64,000 nucleotides of DNA from Mariannaea sp. PMI_226 (lineage: Eukaryota > Ascomycota > Sordariomycetes > Hypocreales > Nectriaceae): assembly GCA_024336345.1 (NCBI GenBank), contig JANFOG010000007.1, positions 1,922,001 to 1,986,000 of the forward strand, read 5' to 3'. Under the pieces are notes generated by a model, which had not been told where the DNA came from, made no database searches, and worked only from the letters and a program-made list of their open reading frames with translations. The translations under genes were made by a program, and so were the position numbers. This document shows positions 21,625 to 32,874 of the stretch, in pieces. Position 1 is the stretch's first letter. Each line of letters begins with the position of its first letter.

Positions 21625-22952
21625 CTACTCTTCGCTGATTGGGAGAGGCTTTCCGAGTCCGAGACGATCCAGAGTGCTTGGGAAAGACTGGGGATCGGCA
21701 GAGTTTGCATCCACGATGTAAGTCTTGGGAGTCTTGTCGACCAGCAATCGAATCAAGTCAGGCCGCATGTAGTGACCACCCTTTTCACCCCACAAACATG
21801 GTTAGGCACATCATCTAAAATAAGGAAAAGGAAGAGATTTGTTTTGTTGATATCACTTACAAAGTCAGCAAGTCGCTTGGTCAAAAGGTTCTCGTCCAGA
21901 TCGACATCAACAATCACGATGCCATCAAACGTCTTGGCTGGGTCCTCAACGGCCCGGAATCCGTCCGGTCGATAGATGCGAGCAAATCCATTGCCAATCA
22001 CCGCCGCTTCTCCGTCGACAGCTGCTTCGTCGTCACGGAGGCGTTTGGGGAGATTGGCACGAGCACCCTCGCGGGTGACCACCTGAGTGGGTGCCAGCGT
22101 CCAGGTACCAGTCTCATAGGCGTACGCAGGAGTGACAAGCTCCGACTGAACCTCGGAGATGTTGGTGTAAGGATCGGGATACTGGAGGGTTGAGGCAGGT
22201 GGGTAGACGGGCCAAGCGGCGACGTGGATCTGCTCATGGAGAGCGCAGGCATGAGCCTTGAGGAACGGGTTCATCTGTGATTGTTAGTCAACCTTGCTTT
22301 TTTTGAGTCTTGTGTTCCAGTGTGTTGCTGCTCACATTCTCCCAGCAGTTGAGGTGACCGAGAGCGCCGATCTCAGTCTCAACCACACTGTTCAACGAGT
22401 CACCAGTGCCTTCGCCAAAGACCAGGCGCTCCACATGAGTGGGCTTAATCTTGCGGCGGTGGTTGATGACTTCACCGGCAGGGTTGATGATGATTTGTGC
22501 CATGTAGAGGCTGTTACCGTCAATCTCGGAATATCCAAGCGAGACAAAGATCTGGGCAGCCTTTGCTGCGGCACGAATACGTCTCATCTCGTCCGAGTCG
22601 GGTCGAATGCTGTTCTGATGATACTCCTTGAGCAAGGGCAGGGAATCTTGGTAGTTGACACGCCATTGCCAGTAGGGATACCTATGCTTTGTTAGATTAT
22701 CTGATTATCTCATGAACTACCCAAATGTCCGTACCCGGGAATCCCTATTCATGTGTTAGCATCAACAAGTACAGCTCTTTGGTTCATGATGTGATTGAAT
22801 ATACATGTTTCAGGGAATGCAATCAGCTTGCAGCCTTTTCCACCGGCCTCTTCGATGAGGTTAATCGTCTTCTGGACGGACTTTTCCAGCTCAAACCAGC
22901 CAGGCTCAGACTGAACGCAGGCGGCCTTGTACTGTCGAATTGTGGCAGGCAT
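21625..22952 (-). CDS. Nitrilase (arylacetonitrilase/cyanide hydratase family)
   Basis: Carbon-nitrogen hydrolase of the fungal nitrilase branch, 357 aa. Exons 22805-22952, 22735-22744 (10 bp), 22336-22681, 21861-22274 and 21625-21780. The catalytic triad is complete: Glu48 (IAFPE), Lys130 ([16 protein letters not shown]) and Cys165 ([12 protein letters not shown]). [15 protein letters not shown] crosses the two introns around the microexon, which encodes only WIPG and must be spliced precisely. [16 protein letters not shown] near the C-terminus is family-typical. Phrases such as [18 protein letters not shown] and SLGYSEID fit arylacetonitrilases (NitA-like) better than strict cyanide hydratases, but substrate class needs assay. 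It is divergent from the Gfo/Idh/MocA gene over 1.5 kb. Confidence 0.9.
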
Positions 22953-24498
22953 GTTGAAGGTCAGGGTCTAAACAGTCGTCTGTATAAGATGTACTTGAGT
23001 TGTAATTGAAGATTGTAGAGAATGATGGAGTAGATTCTTGGTGATCCTATGAGTGATTCCAGTCTCATATTGGACTCGTCAGTCTCTTCTTATACTTCCT
23101 TGAGATCATCATCACTTTCATCTTTGATATCTAGACCCTGTCATTCTCTATCAACCAGCTTATCTCACCCGCAACAGTCCCGCGCAGAGGCCGCACATGC
23201 CGCTATAGAATCGATAACAAACCCGGAATATGGGATCACCAAGTGTTACATCGCATACCAATGTTGTATCTATCGCATCTCTTACACGAACTGCCGTACC
23301 GTCCGTCGATAAGCGCATCCCCGATGATAGGCTGAACTGGGTTCTGTATGCGGTTGACGGGTTGCAGCGCGATGCCGCACTCGCCGCAGGTGCCGCCATT
23401 GCATCCGCATGTAATAAGCCAGGACCCCGAGAGTTATCGTCTGTGGATAACGTATATAGATTAAATCGTGCCACAATCGCGGGGAGAGTAGTAATGAAAC
23501 CCCAAATGGAGATGCAGCTGCAGAATAGGACTGTGTCTTGGGATACCGAGACAACACCGACTGACGGTGAGTTGTGATTCGGGACAGCTGGGAAGCATAT
23601 CGGGGACCTTTTGTGATGCATCCATGGTCTGTGAAAATCTGATTATTAATGCCTGGTTGGAACTGGATTGTTAAAGGCAGTCTCTCGACGTGTATCTCGA
23701 TGTGGAAAATATTCACGTGCAAGTCTCATTCAAGATATCCCAAGGATGAGCTGTATTTCTTTTACATAAGCCGCCCAAAAAACGACAAGGAGCATACTGG
23801 TAATTTATGTTATGAAAAGAAAACTGCCAAACAAACACAGGGTAAGTTGTGCATGAACCCTGTTGTGTATTGTGCAGCAATACAATAATTTGCATTGTTA
23901 ACGCATGGTGATGCAGCTAATAGTCAAAAAGTCACAATTCAACAGACAAAAGAGATTCTGCAACACTATTTTTCTTTCTTGAATCATTCTTCTTTGAATC
24001 ATTCTTCTTTATTTCTTTTCATTATTATTAAAAATACTGTTAGTCTCAGGTATACAGTCTCTCATTTCTGACATGGCATATTTCTTTGTCAAATGCTCAA
24101 CTCAGTCCCAGATCCGAATTCTCGAATTGAAGAAACCAGAAAAGGTTGATGGATTTGGTGGCGTCCCCGTCCTATTTATCTTGGATCAACATTTACCAGG
24201 CCAGTCCACTTGATATAGCATTACCCATTTTAACCCCAGATTTCTTCACCCGTCTGCGGGGGTGGATTTGAGGGGAAAACGTTTAAGCACCCAACGAATT
24301 GTACAAAAAGATGTGTTGTGAACATTTCAATTGAACATTTTTTTTTTTGGCTTGATCTTCTTTGTTTCTTTAATTTCTCTACTCTATGTAGTTCAAAGCA
24401 ATTTGCACAATCTTGTTGCATCGTCGTTTGCTGTCTCTGCTCGTCCTACACCAAAACCTCACTACCACCAACACCCGACCAATCAAATCATCATCACC
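22953..24498. other. Divergent intergenic region
   Basis: About 1.5 kb between nitrilase and oxidoreductase starts. Overlapping open frames on both strands around 23160-23621 lack recognisable domains and are not called. The last 150 bases are pyrimidine-rich, a usual fungal core promoter. Confidence 0.45.
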
Positions 24499-25581
24499 AT
24501 GTCTGCTTCCCAACCTGTGAAAGTCGCCGTCATCGGCGTCGGCTTAATTGGCCCCCGTCATGCGAAAACAGTGAAAGAAAGCAAGGATGCCGAACTCATT
24601 GCCATTGTAGACCTAATGCCCGGCGGTCAGAAGCTTGCAGAGGAACTGGGTGCCGCCTATTACAAGTCTGTCACAGAGCTTCTAGCATCGTCTCAGCATA
24701 AGCCAGATGCTGCCATCATCTGCACACCGAATCACACCCATGTCCCACTGGCTCGAGAATTGTCCAGCGCAGGTGTCCACGTCTTGATTGAGAAACCTTT
24801 CTGCACAGATGTTGACAGCGGGAAGAGTCTTCTCGACCACTTAGAGACGGTGAAGTCGACTGGTGTGAAAGCCATCGTCGGACATCATCGAAGATTCAAC
24901 CCCTACATGGTCAAAGCCAAGGAAATTGTTTCGTCCGGCTCGCTAGGAGATGTGTTAGCCATCAATGGTATCTGGGCGACTTTCAAGCCTCTCGACTACT
25001 TTGACGGGCCGGGCGTCTGGCGAAGAGAAAAGACTGGTGGTGTTGTGTTGATCAACATGATCCACGAGGTGGACTTGCTGCATTACCTCTTTGGGCCCAT
25101 CACCCGGGTGCACGCCGAGAAGATGGCCTCCAGACGCGGCTTCAACGCCGAAGAGGGAGCCGTGCTGACTATCCGCTTCAAGTCCGGCGCCGTCGGAAGC
25201 TTCCTCGTGTCAGACAACCTGCCCTCACCGTACAACTTCGAAGCTGGCACGGGGGAGAACCCCATGCTTCCCAAATCAGGCCAAGACTTTTACCGAATCT
25301 TTGGCACCGAGGGTTCGCTTAGCGTGCCGGACATGACAACCTGGTCCTACAACGGTACCCAAAAATCATGGCAGTCCGAACTTGTCAAGTCACAAGTACC
25401 GGTGCCCGAGGCGATTCCATTTGAGCTTCAGCTGAGTCATTTCGTGCGGGTTATACGAGGACAAGAAGCCCCGAGCTGTTCGGCGGCGGCGGGCTTGGCA
25501 GCCATGGTGGTTTGCCAGGCTATCAAGGATGCTCTAGAGGGAAACACGACCGTGGAAATTGAACCTTTTGACTTTGAATGA
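24499..25581 (+). CDS. Gfo/Idh/MocA family oxidoreductase
   Basis: NAD(P)-dependent oxidoreductase acting on sugars, cyclitols or related polyols, 360 aa, single exon. The start is set at the ATG in CACCATG (24499); the open frame begins further upstream, but only from here does it match the family. N-terminal Rossmann domain VAVIGVGLIGPRH (residues 9-21), IVDLMP after beta-2, TPNHTHVPLARE and the EKP motif at 98-100 (VLIEKPFCTD). Then the C-terminal alpha/beta domain with VGHHRRFNPYM and LINMIHEVDLLHYLFGP, whose His is a likely catalytic residue. Substrate unknown. Closeness to the isomerase/epimerase-like gene would suit carbohydrate or quinate-like catabolism, which is inference. Confidence 0.9.
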   Translation: MSASQPVKVAVIGVGLIGPRHAKTVKESKDAELIAIVDLMPGGQKLAEELGAAYYKSVTELLASSQHKPDAAIICTPNHTHVPLARELSSAGVHVLIEKPFCTDVDSGKSLLDHLETVKSTGVKAIVGHHRRFNPYMVKAKEIVSSGSLGDVLAINGIWATFKPLDYFDGPGVWRREKTGGVVLINMIHEVDLLHYLFGPITRVHAEKMASRRGFNAEEGAVLTIRFKSGAVGSFLVSDNLPSPYNFEAGTGENPMLPKSGQDFYRIFGTEGSLSVPDMTTWSYNGTQKSWQSELVKSQVPVPEAIPFELQLSHFVRVIRGQEAPSCSAAAGLAAMVVCQAIKDALEGNTTVEIEPFDFE

Positions 25582-28500
25582 ATAATGTACCTACCTAGAA
25601 CACATTGATGAGACAGTTTCTTCACTCGAACTTGAGATACGAGATCTTCAGGCGTTCAGTTGAAGGGCCGTTTTACCTCTTAATGAGCTGTAATTACTAA
25701 AATATCTTTCTTATGACGCATAGTATTCAATCATCGTTATTATTATTATTACCTATGTTACTACCATTAACTCCCATCGGCGTCTTACTGTTCTCACTGC
25801 CGGTTTCACTAGGATACTGAACCCTCGTATCACATCCATGTGGCAGCAGAGGCCACAGGATCGGATCAGGCAGCAACATATCACGCCAAGACAATGGCTA
25901 TTAAAAGCAAGACTGTTCAAACCGGTATTACCGACAGTTTGGCCACGTTGAACTGGAAAAATAAGTATAAAGAAATCCCCAATTGGCTACATTAAGCACA
26001 GCCTCAACGTGTGCGCGAGTGCTGACATGACAGCGCGCGCGTAATTAATTACTTTGTGCCCCGATGTTAGAGGTGGTGATCGGACTTATGAATGACAAAT
26101 AAGCTATGTTATTTCCGAGTTTCACTAACCTCTTGCAATTCAATACGACAAGAGATGCGATACATGGTTAATTGGGTGTGGCAATTTGCGTCAGATATAT
26201 TAGTTACAATGACTCCGCTTAGGGATGTCGTGCAAGGAAAAGAAGCCAAATATGTCAGATATGGGTGTAATAAGGCAGGTTTAGGGTAAATGTAGTGATA
26301 CGTAAGACACTGCATACGATGGAGGAACAACGAGACACCTTCAAACACAACAACCGCTCATGCGATAATTATGCTTGCTGCATGTTCATCTCATCAGATT
26401 TAGGTGGACTAGTTTTAGGGCGTAAATAGTGATTACGTATGCACTGTAAGACTGGGCAAGCAAGCGATCAAATCAAGTAGTTTACCCCTGGAATGAAGAA
26501 GCCAAGGACCCAATCGTCGGCAGTCGTACGAGATGAATGACTGTGCGCAGTCTCACCCACATGCCGAAAGGGAGACAGGCATGGTTTATGCTCAGAGGCA
26601 CAAAATTCCGAAATGCGCCACCGAGTCTTATTCAGACGCAGACTACGGAGTAAAGGCAAGGTCTTTGCGACCGGTCTCATTCGATCCTAGCAGTGATTGA
26701 CACATCACTGCTAGGAGAGGTAAAAACTCCGTCGGGACTTGGAGGGGTCCCTACCGGAGATCAGAGGCGACAAGAAAGGAGATGAAGAGGCCGCTTACTG
26801 TGGTGCAATACTAAACTAGTTTTTGCCCAGTGTCTTGCAGCGGCAACAGGAAACATCACCATGCATGATTCCCACCGTCCCGTCGCCCAGGTACGCTTAC
26901 GTTACGTCGTCATCACGATGTCTTTTTTTTTTTTTTTTTTTTTCAAAGTCCTTGGAAGCGCACGTGACACGATCCATTTTGACATTGCGTTGGGAATGGC
27001 GGATGCAGATACGGACGCGTCCTCCGGGTTTGGGTGAACGGGAGAAGAAGGCAAAAAATTGAGTGCCGGCATTGGCTGAACTGGCTGACTGGCTTGTCCA
27101 TCCCGGCACGCCGGTTAGGCGGATTTTCTTACTGAGGATCGATTCGATCGACGGGCAGTTGAGGCCAAGTCATTGGGAGATAAAATTATCTCGTCCATCG
27201 TCGTCATTGATTGACGCGAAAACGCCTGTCTTCTACCTCAAAAACCCTGAACGCCGAGTCTCGTTCTTTTTATGTTTGTGGGCTGGAAGAGGCGACGAAG
27301 GAGATCAAGCGAAGGGCAGACTGAATGGTCACCACATGCGCCTGCCACCTGAGCAGAGCACCTCCGCGGTCGAGCCAATTGCTAGTGCCACGCTGCATCA
27401 TCAAAAAGACGCCATCTCCGGATGCAGATGGGAAACAGAGAGAAGTGGCATTTTCATTTTCAGGCTTCCTGCACACATCCCGGCACCGGCACCGTTTTAG
27501 GTGTCCACAGCTAAGGCAACTTATTATCTAGCTTGCAGGGCTAGCCAGCAAGCTAACCAATGTGTCGCTCTGGGCTCCCTAGAAAGCCTTGCGTGGAGGG
27601 GGCGGTTCCTTCGTCTCAACAGGCTGGGCTGAATGTGTAAGTACCATAGTAAAGCAAATCAAGGTTCTGACCTCCTCCCCCCACATTGGTCCGTGGCGTG
27701 AGGCGTTTGGTGGTGGCTGGTTAGGAGTCTGGATCAAGAAAAGCGGCCAGCGAAAATAGCTACGGAAGTCGACTGTGCTATGTATCCGTATGAAATGGAG
27801 ATAAGAAAAGAATGGTGTGGCTGAATCCCTTTCATCAGCTACGTCCTAGGCGCAGCACCATGTGATAGATCAAGCCAAGTATGCTGAAAATGGAAGCCTT
27901 TCGTTATGGGTTTTCTTCTTTTGCACTGTTTTGTTTGCCCAGAAGAGATAGATGGTTTCACCTAACAAGAAACGTCGCCGTTCAGCCGCCACCACCCGTT
28001 CAGATTGGGAGATGGAGATTGGCAGGGTGGGCAACCAGATGGGAAAGGTAATGCAAAGGTGGTGAGTATGAGTGAAGCCACTTTCGAGGAGCAAAACTAC
28101 ATCAGGTAGTACATGGTACGTAGTACGTACAGGCTATCAATACGTCGGAGAGAGCACGATGTATCTAGGTAATTCTTTGGAGTAGAGGGAGGACTTCCAG
28201 TGTCAGATCATTAATGAAAAGTGGCAGAAAAAAAAATTGCTGCGGGAATTGCTGTGGTTTATAGAACAACCTCCGTGGCTCCTCTTTGTGATGGATTGAC
28301 CAGGGGGTGGTGAGAGCGGTCGCCGATCTAGCTATGCTATACGGATTCACCGAGTCGGCGTTTCTCCATCCAAAGCGAATAATCAATTATACATGTGTTG
28401 TAAGATTCAAGACGCAAGTTCCACCCAATAGCTTTCCGATGCCTGATCTTCAGAGTAGCATCCCAAAGATGAGAAACAAAAAAAAAGAAAGATCCAACTC

Positions 28501-29555
28501 TAGGTCCGCATCCGCATGGCATGGCAAGCCCAGCAGACCGGTACCCCTCGTGCAGTACCGTCTGCCAATTCGCTCGCTGGTGGCCCCGATCCGCAAACGT
28601 GTTTCCATCCACCCTCCCCGGAACAGGAATGGTATGGTCAGCCTAATAATGCTGACTGCATCTTTCAGGCTTGGCTTTTGACTTGATCGTTGATGATTGG
28701 CCTCTTCCGTCTCGGCTCAGCCATCGTGTCTGCACGCGAGACACCTCTCCCTCTCTGCTGCAGCAGCTGGTGGGAGGTGGCAGAGTGGCAGAGAGGAGGA
28801 CGTAGGGAGAGGGCGGTTGGGTTGGTGTGGGTGGGCTGGAGTGGGATGGGATAGGATGGTGTTGTCCCTCCCAAGGCGCCCCAAGCTTCTTCCAGGCCCT
28901 GCTAGGGCTGAAGCGGCTGAGGCCGTTGGGCGGGCCTGGACCCCAGGCGATGGGGCCTTGGCTTTGGCGCCGTCGCTGAATAGTTGGAAGCCCTTGGGTC
29001 GGTGGCCAGGGCACAAGCTACTACAAGCACCAGCTGCTAGCTAATCCGGCACCAACAGCAACTGCTGTAGGTGCTCACATTGTACCATGCAGTATGCGGG
29101 AGAGAGCGGGGAGCGGGGAGGGACGCGCACATCGAGACACAAACAAGCCCAGCCTTAAAATTCATTCTTAATGGGAGGGTCCGCATCTTTTTCCCTCACA
29201 GGCCCCCCTGTAACTTTATATGGAAAAGGATCCATGGATGAATGATTTCTAGCTGACGGGACTTCAGCTGTCTTGTGATTCAGAGAAACGTACATGCTAT
29301 TGACGGCCCAACCTCAATCTGTCTCTTTTTCTCTCCTCCTCCTCCTCCTTTTTTTACTTTTTCCTTCTTCCCTCTTCTAGATTGTTTTTTCTTTCCTTTC
29401 CTATTTTTTATATATTTTATTCAATTTCCTTTGTCGCTCTCTTCCCCTCCTCTTCTCCATACGACGACACTGGCTTGGAAAACAATCAGTTCACCTGATT
29501 TCGCATCCAATCCGACTTCCAAACGTGGACAGGGATTCCCTCCCTCTCTCCGGCA
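25582..29555. other. 3.97-kb intergenic region
   Basis: No protein gene supported despite scattered frames (for example 27063-27500 and 28643-29044 on both strands). It holds a 21-base poly-T at 26923-26943 and hairpins at 26685-26716 and 27529-27555 (8-bp arms TAGCTTGC). A pyrimidine-rich leader at about 29320-29550 precedes the membrane-protein gene and includes upstream ATGs. It is unusually long for this window and could hide a non-coding RNA. Confidence 0.45.
26685..26716. repeat. Hairpin with 13-bp perfect arms
   Basis: TCCTAGCAGTGAT (26685-26697) and its exact reverse complement (26704-26716) flank the 6-base loop TGACAC. No gene end lies nearby. Confidence 0.8.
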
Positions 29556-32270
29556 ATGGACAGTCTCAGTCCAAATCCTGCCGACTGGAGGCCGACCACA
29601 GACGTCGGTCGGCAATATCAACAACAGCAGCAACAACAGCAGCAACCTCGACATCAATCACTGCCGTCCCAACCGGTTTCCTACAACATCCCCACAGACG
29701 CCGCCATATCACCTCCCACTTCCCCCGAAACGCCACAACTCGTCTTCAACAGAGCGCCCTCATCAACTCATGCCGCAGGTCTTGGCTTCACCGGCCAGAC
29801 ATATCCAGCCCCCAGCACCGTCGTGGGCAGCTTGCCGACTAACCCTGCGCCCGCTACCCCGGGCTATTTCCCCCGCGCCCAGGCGACCACTCCCGAAATC
29901 AAATATGACTCCCAACCGACGGTGACGGCCACCGCCTGGGATCCTTTCACCCAGACGCCGAGTCCCGGGTACGGTTTCCACAATAGAGACGATAGCCAGA
30001 ATAACCTCCTCGACCCATATGCGCAGGAAGCCAGCCCTCAGGTTGGGGGAGGTGGTGGTGTTGGCGGCGGCGGCGTATATCCTCCCAAAAACTCCAATTT
30101 CTTCCTTCGCGCGTACCATTGGTATGAAAAGTCTTGGACGCAGAGTTGGACCATGGGCTTTTTCCTCTTCTGCGGCATCATGTTCGCGATTGGCCACCAC
30201 CTCTTCTACTCGAGTCTTGATGGCAAGCCAGCCCACGACCAGATGCGCAAGCTCCGCTATGGAACCGCGCTTGCCTTCCTCTCAAAGGCCAGTCTAGTCA
30301 CCGCCGCCATCCTCTCATTTCGCCAGCGGGCATGGATGATGGTGCGCCACAAGATCCTGAGCCTGGGAGCTGTCGATTCCCTCTTTGCCGCCGCAGAAGA
30401 TCTCTCGGCTCTGTTCAACTGGGAGGCCGTCAGGCGTGCGAAACTGGCCATGCTGCTGGCAGTATACATCTGGTGCACCCCGCTCATCGTCATTCTCACC
30501 TCAGAGACGCTCACAGTAGTACCCCGATGGCAAGTCGAGAACACGACTTGCCCCGAGATCCGCACTCTCAACTTCTCGCACGAGGAGACTATGGATTGGC
30601 GCGAAGGCCTGAAGATAAACGACATATACGAAAACTCGGCCTCCATCTGGAATACCACCATGGCGACGCCCGAGCCAGGCAACCCGGATTCGTTTGACTA
30701 CTGGGTTGACAGCAGCATCATGATGAAAACCGTGGCCAGCAAGGCCGTATTCTGGGGAAAGCCCGTCATGAGAAAGGATGCGCCCACGGAAATCTGCTCC
30801 AAGGGCTGGAACTGCTCCATCGAGATCAACTTCGTCGCTCCTGGCTACAAGTGCACTGAGCTCGCGAGAGGCGTCGGGTCCAAGGTCAAGAAGCTCTCGG
30901 GCGCGCTACCTCGTTTTACCACAGACGATCTTTTGCCCAAGGGAAATTTCTCATACCTCGCCGTGACGGACGAGGGTGAGTACCCTCCCCAGATGGTTGA
31001 CTCCATAGCGGCTGGAGTGCCCAAAATGAAACCCCCCTTCCCGAAGCTGCTCGGCGCCTTCAAAACGGAGCCGGTCATCTGGATTGGGTACGCTGATGTT
31101 GAGGATCTGGAGAAGCTGCAGCCGGCCAACAGGTCGGTCCCAGGCTGGAATGAGGCGTACACGCCCGTCATTTTTGGGTGCGAGCACCACGAGATGAACT
31201 ACACCGTATCGCTCAACTACACCAACGACGCCCAGACGTACACGATTAAAAAGAAGAAAGATCTGGGCAAGATCATTGACACCACATTCGTCCGCAACAA
31301 GAAGGACAGCACAGACGGGACCTGGGACAACACGACGGCGACGCCTGAGAGCAACTTTGTGCTAGCTCGGGACGTGGAGCGCTATCGCCGCATCGGCGCC
31401 TACCACTCCATGGGCAGGCAGATGCGCAAGTTCATCAATGGCACCATCATGATGCCCTTCTACATCGCCAATACCGATCTATTGTCGACTCGACTGTGGA
31501 CCGTGCCCAACTTTTTACCCGTACACAACTTCCAGGACGAGATTGAGCATTTTTACGAAGAAATCGTCCTCTCCATGATCTCGAACCCATCATTCGTCTC
31601 TGTCTCGTGGGCCTCGGACCCATCGCAGATCAGCGGACCGGGCAAGGGCGGCAACAGCACTCTCTACCCGTGCACGCGCCAGCGCATCGTCAACTCGTAC
31701 AGATACCACTTCACCGAGCTGTGGATAGTGTATTCCGTGTCCATCGTCATGGCCATAGGTGCCGTCGTCGCCGGCATGCTGGCTATCCGCGAGCTCGGGT
31801 CGATGCGCGACACAAAGTTCTCCTCCATCGTGGCGGCGACCAGGGCTCAGAGTCTGAACCGGGTGCGCTGGGATCAGGAAAAGGACATCAAGAATCTGAA
31901 AGTGGGCTTTGGCCTGGTGCCTGGTGTCGCGGGTGAGAGCACGCACGGGTTCGGGTTCGAGGGCGATGTGTCGCAGGAGAAACCCAAGATTACCCGGTCG
32001 CCAGCGCTACAGATGATGGACTGGGGCGGCAACTCAATCAGGAGGAGGAGTCGACAGAGCGGCTTCTTTGACGGCGATCCTACTCTTGCTCAAGCTGGTG
32101 GACAGGCCTATCAGCCTTTGAGCGGCGGCGGGCAGAGCCAGCTCGGATTGAGTAGCCCACCTGCAGTTCAGGTTGACAGTAGTCAAACTGGATATAGTAG
32201 TCAAACGGGATACACTACTCAAACAGGATATGGCGGTGGTGCACACCCTTATGGCGGCCAGCAAGCATGA
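29556..32270 (+). CDS. Large polytopic membrane glycoprotein, conserved fungal, function unknown
   Basis: 904 aa, single exon, ATG in GGCAATGG. The Pro/Ser/Thr/Gln-rich cytosolic-looking N-terminus has a 9-Gln run (about residues 22-30) and a Gly-rich stretch near 165. Hydrophobic segments lie at about 200-222 (MGFFLFCGIMFAIGHHLF), 236-257, 296-318 (LAMLLAVYIWCTPLIVILTS) and 722-745 (LWIVYSVSIVMAIGAVVAGM). The roughly 400-residue loop between the third and fourth is rich in N-glycosylation sequons (NTT, NFS, NCS, NRS, NYT, NGT, NST) and so is probably extracellular or lumenal. The C-terminus ends in three SSQTGY/TTQTGY repeats. I recall homologues named 'formylmethionine deformylase-like', but no deformylase motif (HEXXH) is visible and that name looks wrong. 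Confidence 0.85.
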   Translation: MDSLSPNPADWRPTTDVGRQYQQQQQQQQQPRHQSLPSQPVSYNIPTDAAISPPTSPETPQLVFNRAPSSTHAAGLGFTGQTYPAPSTVVGSLPTNPAPATPGYFPRAQATTPEIKYDSQPTVTATAWDPFTQTPSPGYGFHNRDDSQNNLLDPYAQEASPQVGGGGGVGGGGVYPPKNSNFFLRAYHWYEKSWTQSWTMGFFLFCGIMFAIGHHLFYSSLDGKPAHDQMRKLRYGTALAFLSKASLVTAAILSFRQRAWMMVRHKILSLGAVDSLFAAAEDLSALFNWEAVRRAKLAMLLAVYIWCTPLIVILTSETLTVVPRWQVENTTCPEIRTLNFSHEETMDWREGLKINDIYENSASIWNTTMATPEPGNPDSFDYWVDSSIMMKTVASKAVFWGKPVMRKDAPTEICSKGWNCSIEINFVAPGYKCTELARGVGSKVKKLSGALPRFTTDDLLPKGNFSYLAVTDEGEYPPQMVDSIAAGVPKMKPPFPKLLGAFKTEPVIWIGYADVEDLEKLQPANRSVPGWNEAYTPVIFGCEHHEMNYTVSLNYTNDAQTYTIKKKKDLGKIIDTTFVRNKKDSTDGTWDNTTATPESNFVLARDVERYRRIGAYHSMGRQMRKFINGTIMMPFYIANTDLLSTRLWTVPNFLPVHNFQDEIEHFYEEIVLSMISNPSFVSVSWASDPSQISGPGKGGNSTLYPCTRQRIVNSYRYHFTELWIVYSVSIVMAIGAVVAGMLAIRELGSMRDTKFSSIVAATRAQSLNRVRWDQEKDIKNLKVGFGLVPGVAGESTHGFGFEGDVSQEKPKITRSPALQMMDWGGNSIRRRSRQSGFFDGDPTLAQAGGQAYQPLSGGGQSQLGLSSPPAVQVDSSQTGYSSQTGYTTQTGYGGGAHPYGGQQA

Positions 32271-32874
32271 TTGATGATTGAATTGAAGGGGTTTTTTTTT
32301 TACGATGACCATTTTTATTCAATTTTTTTTTTTGATTTCAGCGTCGGGGCGCATTGCATGGAATGGATTCATGCTGAGATTTGCTTGGGGTTATTGGTCA
32401 TTGGTCATTGGGGCTGTATCATCATCAAACTTGGGGTGACATTCTGCCATTGCAGCAAGCGTTGATGAGCAAAAATTTATGTAATGTTTATGAGAATTCT
32501 ACATTAAACACATCAAAATGAGATGTTTACCTTTTTTTCTCACCCTATTCAACTACTGTGAATTATTGTGACATGACTCAAAGGTTCTGTAGTCAACTAG
32601 CTGTGTGTGTAAGGTATCAAGTAATAGCAGACAGCCCTGTAGCTCAGCTTCGAGCTAGTGAAGAGACCAGACCGCCTCGCTTCAATTGCAAGGGTGGAGC
32701 CTCTAACAGTCCAGCTTGGCAGGCTAATATCTTACCTCGAGCTCATAATCAGCCCCAAAGGACCTGTTCAATTCACCTTCAACCACGTCAACCAAGCCGA
32801 TTTTCCACCCTCTGCTGGGCATCTACCGGCAAGCAGAGCGAGGAAATTAAAAAACAATCCAAAAGGGACTTAAG
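32271..32874. other. Spacer, promoter of GH5 gene
   Basis: 3' tail of the membrane-protein gene with T-tracts, then the promoter and leader of the glycosidase gene. Nothing else seen. Confidence 0.5.

Noticed and set aside
23160..23621. Overlapping frames of 115 and 153 codons on opposite strands
   Set aside because: No domain, no consistent splice partners and complementary strands share the same open stretch. Probably chance.
27063..29044. Several open frames in the 4-kb spacer
   Set aside because: Low-complexity or GC-driven frames without family character. Kept only as an intergenic note.
29275..29925. 216-codon frame overlapping the membrane-protein start
   Set aside because: The first half is translated from the pyrimidine-rich leader and the rest is a shadow of the real frame at 29556.
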